The notes under the pieces were generated by a model. It was given only the letters and a program-made list of their open reading frames with translations. It was not told the DNA's origin and ran no database searches. Below, piece by piece: positions 17,853-25,742 of a stretch of DNA of 64,000 nt. Location: NCBI RefSeq assembly GCF_022662175.1, contig NZ_JAKMCR010000003.1, positions 186,001 to 250,000 on the forward strand, in the 5' to 3' direction. The position numbers were made by a program, and so were the translations under genes. The stretch is from Aestuariivivens marinum. GTDB lineage: Bacteria > Bacteroidota > Bacteroidia > Flavobacteriales > Flavobacteriaceae. Each line of letters opens with the position of its first letter. Position 1 is the first letter of the stretch.

Positions 17853-17955
17853 TGTCATTCCTGCGTGTCATGCTGAGCTTGTCGAAGTGAAGGCAGGAAT
17901 CTACTTTAATATTTTAAGTTTCAGTAACCAGATTCCTGCCTTCACAGGAATGACA
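17853..17955. repeat. Nested palindromic intergenic repeat element
   Basis: Outer arms TGTCATTCCTG (17853-17863) and CAGGAATGACA (17945-17955) enclose a second perfect 16-base inverted pair, GTGAAGGCAGGAATCT (17887-17902) and AGATTCCTGCCTTCAC (17930-17945). Between the left arms is TCATGCTGAGCTTGTCGAAG, a sequence I associate with dispersed intergenic repeats in many bacteria. It sits between YfhO and the glycosyltransferase. It contains a spurious in-frame extension of the downstream gene. Confidence 0.8.
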
Positions 17956-17958
17956 GAA

Positions 17959-19239
17959 ATGGATAAAAAAAAGGTTCTCATAATCGCCTATTATTGGCCA
18001 CCGGCTGGAGGGCCAGGGGTGCAGCGTTGGTTAAAGTTTGTAAAATATCTGCTAGATTTTAATATTGAACCTATTGTTTACATTCCCGACAACCCTAGTT
18101 ATCCTTTAATTGATGAAAGCTTAAGCGCTGAAGTTCCAAAAGATTTGACCATATTAAAACAGCCCATTAAGGAGCCTTATAAATTAGCTAATGTTTTTTC
18201 TAGAAAAACTTCAAAAACGGTTAGTAGGGGTATTATTTCTGAAAATAAGAAACAAAGCCTAATAGAACGTTTTATGCTCTATATTCGTGGCAACTATTTT
18301 GTTCCAGATGCTAGGGTAGGCTGGGTTAAACCATCAGTTAGGTTTCTTTCCAACTATATTAATAAAAATGATATTAAAACCATCATTACTACAGGGCCAC
18401 CACATAGTATGCACCTTATTGGGCTTCAACTTAAAAAAAAGTTTGAACTGAAGTGGTTAGCTGATTTTAGGGATCCATGGACAACCATTGGGTATCATAA
18501 ACAGTTAAAGCTTACTAATAAATCACAAGCCAAACATAAAACTTTGGAAAAGGAGGTTTTAAATGGAGCCGACCAGATTATTGTAACCAGTAACGTTACC
18601 AATACCGAATTTGAAAACATAACTAACAAGCCAATTGAGGTCATCACTAATGGCTATGATTACGAACCTATAACCGATTTTGCCTTAGATGCAAAATTCA
18701 CCTTATCCCATATAGGGTCTTTATTATCAAAACGAAATCCAAAAGTACTGTGGCAGGTTACACAGGATTTAATTCAGGAAAACGAATCATTTGCTAGGAA
18801 TTTTCAGTTAAATTTGGTTGGAGCAGTGAGTGAAGATGTATTGCTTTCCATAAGGCATCATAATTTGAGTAATCATGTAAATAATATAGGGTATGTTTCA
18901 CATAAAGAGTCTGTTAAATTGCAGAAACAATCCCAAGTGTTATTGTTGATAGAGGTTGATTCAGAAGAAACAAGGTGTATCATACCAGGGAAATTATTTG
19001 AATACATGGTTTCCAACAGACCTATAATCGCTTTAGGGCCAAAGGGTTCGGATGTGGAACAGATTATTAAAGAAACCAATACGGGGCATTATTTTTTATA
19101 TTCGGATTATGATGCCATAAAAAAAGTCATTTTAGACCATTACGAATCCTATAAGAAGGGAAACTTGCAATCTTATGCCATAGGCTTGCAGAAATACAGC
19201 AGAAAATCATTAACCGAAGTATTATCTAAATTACTATAA
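17959..19239 (+). CDS. Glycosyltransferase family 4-like protein
   Basis: A 426-residue cytoplasmic glycosyltransferase with GT-B layout. The start MDKKKVLIIAYYWPP was chosen because the frame from 17887 runs through a palindromic intergenic repeat. The N-terminal domain has YYWPPAGGPGVQRWLKF, an opening common to a GT4 subgroup of Bacteroidota, and a middle block WLADFRDPWTTIGYH. The C-terminal domain has HIGSLLSKRNPKVLW, GYVSHKESVKLQKQSQVLLL and IPGKLFEYMVSNRPIIALGP, the nucleotide-sugar binding region with the conserved Glu. It shares one base with the flippase start (TAATG), implying coupled translation. Sugar donor and acceptor are unknown. Confidence 0.9.
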   Translation: MDKKKVLIIAYYWPPAGGPGVQRWLKFVKYLLDFNIEPIVYIPDNPSYPLIDESLSAEVPKDLTILKQPIKEPYKLANVFSRKTSKTVSRGIISENKKQSLIERFMLYIRGNYFVPDARVGWVKPSVRFLSNYINKNDIKTIITTGPPHSMHLIGLQLKKKFELKWLADFRDPWTTIGYHKQLKLTNKSQAKHKTLEKEVLNGADQIIVTSNVTNTEFENITNKPIEVITNGYDYEPITDFALDAKFTLSHIGSLLSKRNPKVLWQVTQDLIQENESFARNFQLNLVGAVSEDVLLSIRHHNLSNHVNNIGYVSHKESVKLQKQSQVLLLIEVDSEETRCIIPGKLFEYMVSNRPIIALGPKGSDVEQIIKETNTGHYFLYSDYDAIKKVILDHYESYKKGNLQSYAIGLQKYSRKSLTEVLSKLL

Positions 19240-20693
19240 TGGGTATTGTAGTTTCACAATCTATTAAAAACACAATAGCCACTTACATTGGTTTCATTAT
19301 TGGTGGGATAAATGTTCTGTTTTTATTTACCAACTTTTTAAGTGATGCCTATTTTGGACTGATTCAATATATTTTTTCAACAGCTGCCATCATGATGCCG
19401 CTTATGGCGTTTGGTGTACACAATACTTTGGTTAAGTTTTATTCATCATTTAAAACACGACAGTCCCAACATAGTTTATTAACACTTATGTTGATTATGC
19501 CATTGTTTATGGCTATACCTATTGGATTACTGGGTTATGTATGTTTTGATTCAATTAGTGTATGGTTAACTTCAGAAAATAAAATCATAAAGGACTATAT
19601 CTGGTTAATTTATGTGTCGGCGATTCTTTTCGCCTATTTTGAAGTATTTTATGCTTGGAGTAAAGTTCAGATGCGGACTGTATTTGGCAATTTTATGAAA
19701 GAGATCTTTCATAGAATGTGCACTACGGTTTTATTGTTTGCTTTGTATCTAGAATGGCTAACAGCCGTACAACTGGTATATGCTTTGGTTTTGGTACATT
19801 TAGTACGGGTTATGGTTATGGCTTTGTATGCCTTTAGTTTAAAATTACCTGTAATAAACCTTAAAAAATTGCCCAATATAGCTTCCATTTTAAAATATTC
19901 TGCCTTAATTATTATAGCAGGTTCTATAGCTAATGTGATTTTGGAAATAGATAAATTCATGATAGGGCATTATATTAAAATTGAAAACGTAGCCTATTAT
20001 GCCGTAGCCATTTATATTGCCAGTGTTGTTGGCGTGCCATCACGAGCCATGCATCAAATCACCAGTCCTTTAACGGCTAAGTTGCTCAATGAAAAAAATA
20101 AGGTTGAATTGAAGCTGTTGTACCAAAAAAGTTCGCTTACACTTTTTGTGGTTAGCGGTTTAATTTTCTTATTGATTGTATTAAATATTAATGAGCTTTA
20201 TGAGTTGATACCCGAGAAGTTTAGTGGAGGCATCGTGGTTGTATTTCTAATAGGACTGGCTAAGCTTTTTGATAACTTATTGGGAAATAATAATGCTATA
20301 TTGTTCAACAGCGACCATTACCGGATGGTTTTGGTGTTAGGGTTAGGCTTAGTTGCTATTACCGTATTATTAAACACTGTTTTTATACCTAAATATGGTG
20401 CTATAGGTGCTGCTTATGCTACATTTTTTTCCATAGTATTATACAATAGTTGTAAAATAATTTTTGTGAAGCGTTGGTTTAAAATGGTACCATTTACCGG
20501 CAACACTTTTAAAGTTAGTATGCTAATGGTAATGGTGTTTGGCTTGTTTTATTTTTGGGATTTTATTTTCCATCCCATTATAAACATCCTTTTAAAGTCA
20601 GCTATTATCAGCGTTCTTTATCTGTGTTTGGTTTATTATTTTAAACTTTCAGATGATGTAACTTCAATTATTAAAAGGTTTGTAAAGTTTTAA
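19239..20693 (+). CDS. Polysaccharide flippase (Wzx/MATE-like membrane protein)
   Basis: A 484-residue polytopic membrane protein with about 12-14 hydrophobic segments evenly spaced from residue 10 to 475. The N-terminal block SQSIKNTIATYIGFIIGGINVLFLF and the region with LEIDKFMIGHYIKIENVAYYAVA near 238-262 are characteristic of oligosaccharide flippases of the MOP superfamily. These move lipid-linked glycans across the inner membrane. The neighbouring glycosyltransferase and YfhO genes fit a surface-glycan export unit. The start overlaps the stop of the glycosyltransferase gene by one base. No polymerase or ligase was seen, so the pathway is incomplete here. Confidence 0.88.
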   Translation: MGIVVSQSIKNTIATYIGFIIGGINVLFLFTNFLSDAYFGLIQYIFSTAAIMMPLMAFGVHNTLVKFYSSFKTRQSQHSLLTLMLIMPLFMAIPIGLLGYVCFDSISVWLTSENKIIKDYIWLIYVSAILFAYFEVFYAWSKVQMRTVFGNFMKEIFHRMCTTVLLFALYLEWLTAVQLVYALVLVHLVRVMVMALYAFSLKLPVINLKKLPNIASILKYSALIIIAGSIANVILEIDKFMIGHYIKIENVAYYAVAIYIASVVGVPSRAMHQITSPLTAKLLNEKNKVELKLLYQKSSLTLFVVSGLIFLLIVLNINELYELIPEKFSGGIVVVFLIGLAKLFDNLLGNNNAILFNSDHYRMVLVLGLGLVAITVLLNTVFIPKYGAIGAAYATFFSIVLYNSCKIIFVKRWFKMVPFTGNTFKVSMLMVMVFGLFYFWDFIFHPIINILLKSAIISVLYLCLVYYFKLSDDVTSIIKRFVKF

Positions 20694-20699
20694 AAAGAG

Positions 20700-20745
20700 A
20701 AAACCCCACGATGTTGCTTTGAGGCAAACTTATCGCAGGGCTTTC
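20700..20745. terminator. Bidirectional terminator-like hairpin
   Basis: AAAACCCCACGAT (20700-20712) pairs with ATCGCAGGGCTTT (20732-20744), with some G-T pairs. An inner TTTG/CAAA stem lies in the loop. It sits between the converging flippase gene and the SR-rich secreted protein gene. Confidence 0.6.
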
Positions 20746-20765
20746 CAACTAACCAACCAAAACGG

Positions 20766-22049
20766 TTAAGATCTTCTTCTGGTAGATCTTGTATTGTTAT
20801 TTCTAGAGTTTGAACTTCTACTGTTTTTCGTAACTCTAGAAGTATTGCTTCTATCTGTTCTAGAAGCTGTTTGTCTTACAGTTCTAGATTTACTTTGTGT
20901 TGTTCTATTCGCAACGTGTGGTCGTTTTGTATTTGACCTATTGCTGTTAGTATATGTACGAGAATTTGAGCTCTTTGGTTTTTGAGTAACCGAATTATTT
21001 CTTGTTCTACTTTCTACATTAGTTCTAGACCTGTTATTTACATTAGGTCTTGTCGTTCTTGTAACGTTATTATCGTTTCGTTTAGTATGCGTGGTTTGTG
21101 TATTATTTCGTTGCACATCACGCCTTGTCGATTGTGTGTTGTTGTTGCTTCTTCTATTAATTGGCGAAGTAATGCGTCTGTCGTTATAATTTCTATTATT
21201 GGAAGCTATATTACGATTATTATTTCTTCGGGCTTTGGTATCCGTATAGTTTCTTCTAGAAGCTATATCATTGTTATTGCCTCTACGTACTTTACTGTTA
21301 CTGTAATCTCTTCTAGAAATTGTACTTCTATTTACTGAAGTAATATTTCTAGAGCTTCTATTAGCAGTGGCAAAGCTTCTGTTTCTGGTAATTGTACTTC
21401 CTCTTCTACTTGCTACAGAAGTTCTTGGCCTGTAATTGTTGTAAAAAGGTCTGCTGTAAACATAACGAACAGGCGTATAATATTGTCTGTATGGTCTATT
21501 GTAAACTACGCAATAGTCGAAGGCTGGAATGCTATAGTATCGGTGCCATGGTCTATACACATAATGTCTATTGTAAATATTTATAAATCCCGTACAGTGA
21601 CTAAAAACATGGCGACGGTTATAGTGTACGTACAGACCACCTAAACGGGAAACATATCCATAATTGTTATAGTAAATATTCACATTACCAGCTTGACTTA
21701 TACGGCCATAATAATCATAATAAATAGGTACATTTTCTATTTGAATTACGGCACCAAATTCATCGTACTGTACAAAAGCATTATAATCGTAACCAGAATT
21801 AAAGCTTATGCTAACATTAGGGGTACCGATAGACACACCTAAGTGTGAATTGTTTCTTAAAATATTAAAATCAAATTGCCCGTCAGGAAAAACAGAGAAT
21901 TCGATACCACCTTCAATAAATATGAAAGAATTACCATAACCTCTATAGACTGTTTTTAAAATATTATCGTTTATGTCATTTGTATTTATAGCATTAACAG
22001 TAAAACCTGTTAATAATAAACCCGCTAAAAGAAATGCTAATTTTTTCAT
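20766..22049 (-). CDS. Secreted protein with FPDGxFDF domain and long Arg/Ser/Asn-rich tail, unknown function
   Basis: A 427-residue protein. The signal peptide is 1-20 (LLLTGFTVNA). Residues about 42-60 read FIFIEGGIEFSVFPDGQFDF, closely matching a paralogue at 23775-24464. Residues 95-150 hold imperfect repeats of the form YxxYGxxxxxGxxxxxYN. A Tyr/Arg-rich stretch (about 150-210) follows. The last 220 residues are highly basic low-complexity sequence made of Arg, Ser, Asn and Thr with very few acidic residues. Ser-Arg pairs are mostly coded TCT-AGA, giving many XbaI-type hexamers. A polyanion- or surface-binding role is a guess. No enzyme motif was seen. Confidence 0.75.
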   Translation of the reverse strand: MKKLAFLLAGLLLTGFTVNAINTNDINDNILKTVYRGYGNSFIFIEGGIEFSVFPDGQFDFNILRNNSHLGVSIGTPNVSISFNSGYDYNAFVQYDEFGAVIQIENVPIYYDYYGRISQAGNVNIYYNNYGYVSRLGGLYVHYNRRHVFSHCTGFINIYNRHYVYRPWHRYYSIPAFDYCVVYNRPYRQYYTPVRYVYSRPFYNNYRPRTSVASRRGSTITRNRSFATANRSSRNITSVNRSTISRRDYSNSKVRRGNNNDIASRRNYTDTKARRNNNRNIASNNRNYNDRRITSPINRRSNNNTQSTRRDVQRNNTQTTHTKRNDNNVTRTTRPNVNNRSRTNVESRTRNNSVTQKPKSSNSRTYTNSNRSNTKRPHVANRTTQSKSRTVRQTASRTDRSNTSRVTKNSRSSNSRNNNTRSTRRRS

Positions 22050-22294
22050 AATCTAAGCTTTAATTTGTGAATACAGTTTTCCAAATACAAACAACGTGCC
22101 AAAAGCAAATATTTCTTTTTAACAAATGATTTTCAGTTGTTTGGTAATTTATAATAAAACATCAAAAAATAACCAATTAGCTTTCAAAGGAAAATAAGCA
22201 TTTAACTTATGTGTATTTATCAAAAATGTATTATAGGTTCTGCTTAAAAAGTATTAAGTTTAAAGTTTGAAAATGTTAATTACAATAAAATCTA

Positions 22295-23698
22295 ATGAAG
22301 AAATTTGATCGAAGGGACTTTATAAAGAAAACCACACTTTCTGGTGTAGCGGTTTCGCTTGGTAGTGGTTTATTATCTTCCCAAACTAAAACCATTCCTT
22401 TTTTTGAAACTAGCGCTAACTATATGGGAGATTTTAAAGCCCCTAAACTAGATAAAGTACGTATCGCTATGATTGGAGTGGGTGCCCGTGGTAGTGGTCA
22501 CGCTACGCAATTGGCTACTATTGAAGGCACTGAAATAGTTGCTATAAGTGATTTGTACGAGGACTTGGCCAAAACATCTGCCGATAGATGCTCTAAAATA
22601 GGAAAAGGTTCTAGGCATATGAATATAGCTGTTTACCACGGTGGTGAAAATAAGTGGAAACAGATGCTTCAAGAAGTAAAACCGGATGCAGTTTTTATTT
22701 CTACCAATTGGAAAAACCATGCTCCTATGGCAATTGAGGCTATGAAACAAGGCGCTCATGCGTTTGTTGAAGTTCCAATGGCCCTTACTTTAGATGAAAT
22801 GTGGGACATTGTTTTTACATCAGAACAAACACAGAAGCATTGTATGATGATGGAGAATGTGAATTATGGAAGAGAAGAGCTTTTATATTTAAACATGTGT
22901 CGTCAAGGCGTGATAGGTGAATTATTACATGCTGAAGCAGCATATATTCACGAATTGCGTTTTCAAATGGAAGAGCAAAAAAGAGGCACGGGCTCATGGA
23001 GGACATATCATTATGCAAAGAGAAACGGAAATCTGTATCCAACACATGGTTTAGGTCCTGTTGCCCAATATATGAATTTAGCTAGGGGAGAAGATAATTT
23101 TACTAGTATAGTGTCTTTTTCTACCCCAGCTTTAGGAAGGAAAGCTTATGCTGAAAAAAATTATCCAGCTGATCATAAATGGAACCAGTTAGATTACAAA
23201 GGCGGAGATTTAAATACGTCTATTGTAAAGACCAATTTGGGAAGAACCATTATGGTACAATGGGACGAAACTAGTCCAAGACCATATTCACGTCACAACT
23301 TAATTCAAGGAACAAAAGGTACATTGGCTGGTTTTCCTACCAGAATTGCCTTGGAAGGTGGTGTGGAAGGGGCAACAAAAGATCATCATAGATGGGCAGA
23401 AGGAGAACAATTGGCAAAAATTTATGAAAAATACGAGCATCCATTATACATACGTTTAGGTGAATTGTCCAGAAAAATGGGCGGTCATGGCGGCATGGAT
23501 TTTATGATGCTTTATAGAATTGTTGAATGTTTAAGAAATGGTGAGCCATTAGATCAAAATGTTTACGAAGGTTGTTTGTGGAGTGCTGTTTCGCCCTTAA
23601 GTGAGCAATCTGTGGCTCAAGGTGGTGCACCACAGGCATTCCCAGACTTTACCAGAGGGGAATGGAAAAATACACAACCTTTAAAGGTTATTGAATAA
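22295..23698 (+). CDS. GH109-type Gfo/Idh/MocA oxidoreductase (candidate alpha-N-acetylgalactosaminidase)
   Basis: A 467-residue protein with a twin-arginine-like start (KKFDRRDFIKKTTLSGVAVS), suggesting folded export. The Rossmann NAD(H) site GVGARGSGHATQL is near residues 60-72. HAFVEVPMALTLDEMW near 153-168, YGREELLYLNMCRQGVIGE and WRTYHYAKRNGNLYPTHGLGP follow the GH109 pattern. In GH109 the bound NAD takes part in hydrolysis by transient oxidation, releasing alpha-GalNAc. It is flanked by two paralogous secreted proteins on the other strand and ends at a strong terminator. The family call is good; the exact glycosidic substrate is family-based. Confidence 0.87.
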   Translation: MKKFDRRDFIKKTTLSGVAVSLGSGLLSSQTKTIPFFETSANYMGDFKAPKLDKVRIAMIGVGARGSGHATQLATIEGTEIVAISDLYEDLAKTSADRCSKIGKGSRHMNIAVYHGGENKWKQMLQEVKPDAVFISTNWKNHAPMAIEAMKQGAHAFVEVPMALTLDEMWDIVFTSEQTQKHCMMMENVNYGREELLYLNMCRQGVIGELLHAEAAYIHELRFQMEEQKRGTGSWRTYHYAKRNGNLYPTHGLGPVAQYMNLARGEDNFTSIVSFSTPALGRKAYAEKNYPADHKWNQLDYKGGDLNTSIVKTNLGRTIMVQWDETSPRPYSRHNLIQGTKGTLAGFPTRIALEGGVEGATKDHHRWAEGEQLAKIYEKYEHPLYIRLGELSRKMGGHGGMDFMMLYRIVECLRNGEPLDQNVYEGCLWSAVSPLSEQSVAQGGAPQAFPDFTRGEWKNTQPLKVIE

Positions 23699-23721
23699 AA
23701 CGTATTCGTATTTATAATACT

Positions 23722-23756
23722 AAAGCGCCTAAGGAATTAATCCTTGGGCGCTTTTT
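23722..23756 (+). terminator. Rho-independent terminator after the GH109-like gene
   Basis: AAAGCGCC-T-AAGGA pairs with TCCTT-G-GGCGCTTT around a short AT-rich loop, followed by a T run. This is a strong hairpin, 25 bases past the stop, and may also serve the converging minus-strand gene. Confidence 0.85.
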
Positions 23757-23774
23757 ATTTCCAAATTAAATACA

Positions 23775-24464
23775 TTAGCGCTTCATCTTTTTTTGTTTTT
23801 TCACTTTACCATTGCGTTTGTAGTAGTAATAGTTGTCATCTTGGTTGTCATGGTCATTGTCAAACCAATTATCCCTGTCGTGTCCATGGTCACCGTAATG
23901 GTACGACATGTTGCATGATGTGACACCGCAAACGTGGCAAAAATCGTCATTATAGTTGTTTACGTGACCTCTTATGTTGACAATTTCACCCCAATGGTTA
24001 TAATTAACACGTAATCCGCCCACTTGCGTTAAGGTGGCATTTCGGCCTCTGCCATATCTCATAAAAACAGAACCAATTCGGGTCACTTTTCCGCTTCGGT
24101 CATAGTTTATAAAAACATTACCGACACGTCTAACCTTTCCGTAACGATCCCTAGAAATATAGACACGGTTATTTCTGTTTGAAGAATACCCAATGTTAAT
24201 ATTTGGGCCTCTGTAGTTAATATCTATGCTACTTCTTTTGGTGTTCGACTTGTAATAGATATTATCATTATAATGATTGTAAACATTGGTATCGAAATCA
24301 AAACTACCATCTGGAAAAATTAAGAATTCAACGCCTCGCTCCATAAATATTATAGGTTCAGCATACCGGTTAAATTTCCCAACATCATTATTGTTTAAGC
24401 TTAAAGCTGATACTGCTGTTAATCCTATCAACAACATTGTAAAAAATAGTAATGTTCTTTTCAT
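23775..24464 (-). CDS. Secreted protein with FPDGxFDF domain and His/Asp/Tyr-rich tail, unknown function
   Basis: A 229-residue protein with signal peptide 1-20 (LLIGLTAVSA). The block IIFMERGVEFLIFPDGSFDF (about 38-57) matches the paralogue at 20766-22049. Residues about 95-165 contain three repeats of the kind RYGKVRRVGNVFINYDRSG, with Gly and Tyr at fixed spacing. The end differs wholly from the paralogue: CHVCGVTSC, then a His/Asp/Asn-rich stretch that could bind metal, four Tyr, and a Lys-rich end. Possible surface or periplasmic scaffolding is a guess. No enzyme motif was recognised. Confidence 0.75.
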   Translation of the reverse strand: MKRTLLFFTMLLIGLTAVSALSLNNNDVGKFNRYAEPIIFMERGVEFLIFPDGSFDFDTNVYNHYNDNIYYKSNTKRSSIDINYRGPNINIGYSSNRNNRVYISRDRYGKVRRVGNVFINYDRSGKVTRIGSVFMRYGRGRNATLTQVGGLRVNYNHWGEIVNIRGHVNNYNDDFCHVCGVTSCNMSYHYGDHGHDRDNWFDNDHDNQDDNYYYYKRNGKVKKQKKMKR

Positions 24465-24676
24465 AATACATAAATTTTATGTTTACCTACTCTGTTAGCT
24501 TTTCGGTTTCCGCTATGTTTAGCAATTTTCAAGATGCATGCCAAAAAAATTGTTAAAATGCATGATTAACTAAATATTAACATATTTAACTTTAATAAAT
24601 ACTTGTTTTTCATATAGTTATAAAATTTTTGTTTAGTTTAAATATTCCCTATTTTTATATGAGTATAATTTTTAAA

Positions 24677-25726
24677 ATGAAAAAAACAAAAGAGACTTGT
24701 AAAAACTGTGATAGGCCATTTCATGATAGTTATAATTTTTGCCCAAATTGTGGGCAACAAACTAAAGAAGATTTAACAGTTAGTGTGCTGTTTTATAATA
24801 CTATAAGTAATTACTTTTCATTTGATGCCCGATTTTTTAAAAGTTTTTTACCGTTGGTATTTAAGCCTGGTTTAATAGCCAAATGCTTTATAGAAGGTAA
24901 ACGACTAAAATATTTGCATCCAGCTCAGTTTTATTTGTTTATTTCCGTAGTATTCTTTTTTATTTTTTCGTTTAAGGTTAGAGAGTATAATAGCAATGCA
25001 GATAAAGTTCTCAACGAAGGATTTGAAGTTTTGCAAGGTGAGAATATAGATAAATCTATTAATTTAGATTCTTTACAGGCAGCAATAATTCCAGATTCAA
25101 TATTGAAATCGAATAATGTTCAGGGTTTAAAAAAAATATCAAATAATAAGTCAATAAAGACTGAAGAGTCTAAAGTGGCTTTAGATTTAGGGTATAATCC
25201 CAAAAAATTGGATTCACTAATTGCAAGCGGGGCTTCAGTACAGGAACAGCTTGAGTTTTTAGGAATGAATAATGAATCAGGTTTTTTAAAACGTCTCTAT
25301 GTAAAACAAGTCTTAAAGTTTTATAAGCAACGTGGGGGAGGAATTGTTCAGGCATTCTTTGATAGTATCCCCATAGCACTTTTCTTTATGTTGCCCTTAT
25401 TCGCGTTAATACTTAAGTTATTTTATTGGCGACAAGGTGATTTTGCATATCATTTAGTATTTAGTTTTTATTTTTTTTCCTTTCTATTTATAGTTTTAGG
25501 ATTTTTAATAGTTGTAAATGAGTGGATTTTAGATTTACCCGATATAATTGATTGGCTCATTATGTTGTCTACATTTTTATACTTGTGGTTGGGCTTAAAA
25601 TACTTTTATAATAGAGGGTATTTTGTTTCACTGCTAAAGGCGGGTATGGTGACGCTTATATACATGTCTTTAATTGTGCCTGCAGCTTTAATTGTGATTT
25701 TCATCACCTCGCTTTTATTTTATTAA
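24677..25726 (+). CDS. DUF3667 membrane protein with N-terminal zinc ribbon
   Basis: A 349-residue protein from MKKTKETCKNC. A start six codons upstream (24659) is also possible. The CKNC and CPNC pairs at residues 8-11 and 23-26 form a zinc ribbon, followed by the DUF3667 signature LFYNTISNYFSFDARFFKSF and LVFKPG. Four or five membrane spans follow: one near 85-102 and the rest in the C-terminal 120 residues. A soluble, partly helical insert of about 100 residues lies between. Function is unknown. The 164-base gap upstream is AT-rich with no clear full promoter. The gene converges on uvrA. Confidence 0.83.
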   Translation: MKKTKETCKNCDRPFHDSYNFCPNCGQQTKEDLTVSVLFYNTISNYFSFDARFFKSFLPLVFKPGLIAKCFIEGKRLKYLHPAQFYLFISVVFFFIFSFKVREYNSNADKVLNEGFEVLQGENIDKSINLDSLQAAIIPDSILKSNNVQGLKKISNNKSIKTEESKVALDLGYNPKKLDSLIASGASVQEQLEFLGMNNESGFLKRLYVKQVLKFYKQRGGGIVQAFFDSIPIALFFMLPLFALILKLFYWRQGDFAYHLVFSFYFFSFLFIVLGFLIVVNEWILDLPDIIDWLIMLSTFLYLWLGLKYFYNRGYFVSLLKAGMVTLIYMSLIVPAALIVIFITSLLFY

Positions 25727-25742
25727 ATAAATTATGGTCAAA

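Noticed and set aside
17887-17958. N-terminal extension of the glycosyltransferase
   Set aside because: The extension is translated from a palindromic intergenic repeat and the family opening begins right at MDKKKVLIIAYYWPP.
20794-21338. Plus-strand open frames opposite the Arg/Ser-rich tail
   Set aside because: They arise as the antisense of a low-complexity coding region. Their Leu/Val- and Ser/Ile-rich translation is expected from that and lacks any domain.
20766-21450. CRISPR-like array from the repeated TCTAGA motif
   Set aside because: Spacing is irregular, the motif is six bases and it lies in frame within a coding region.
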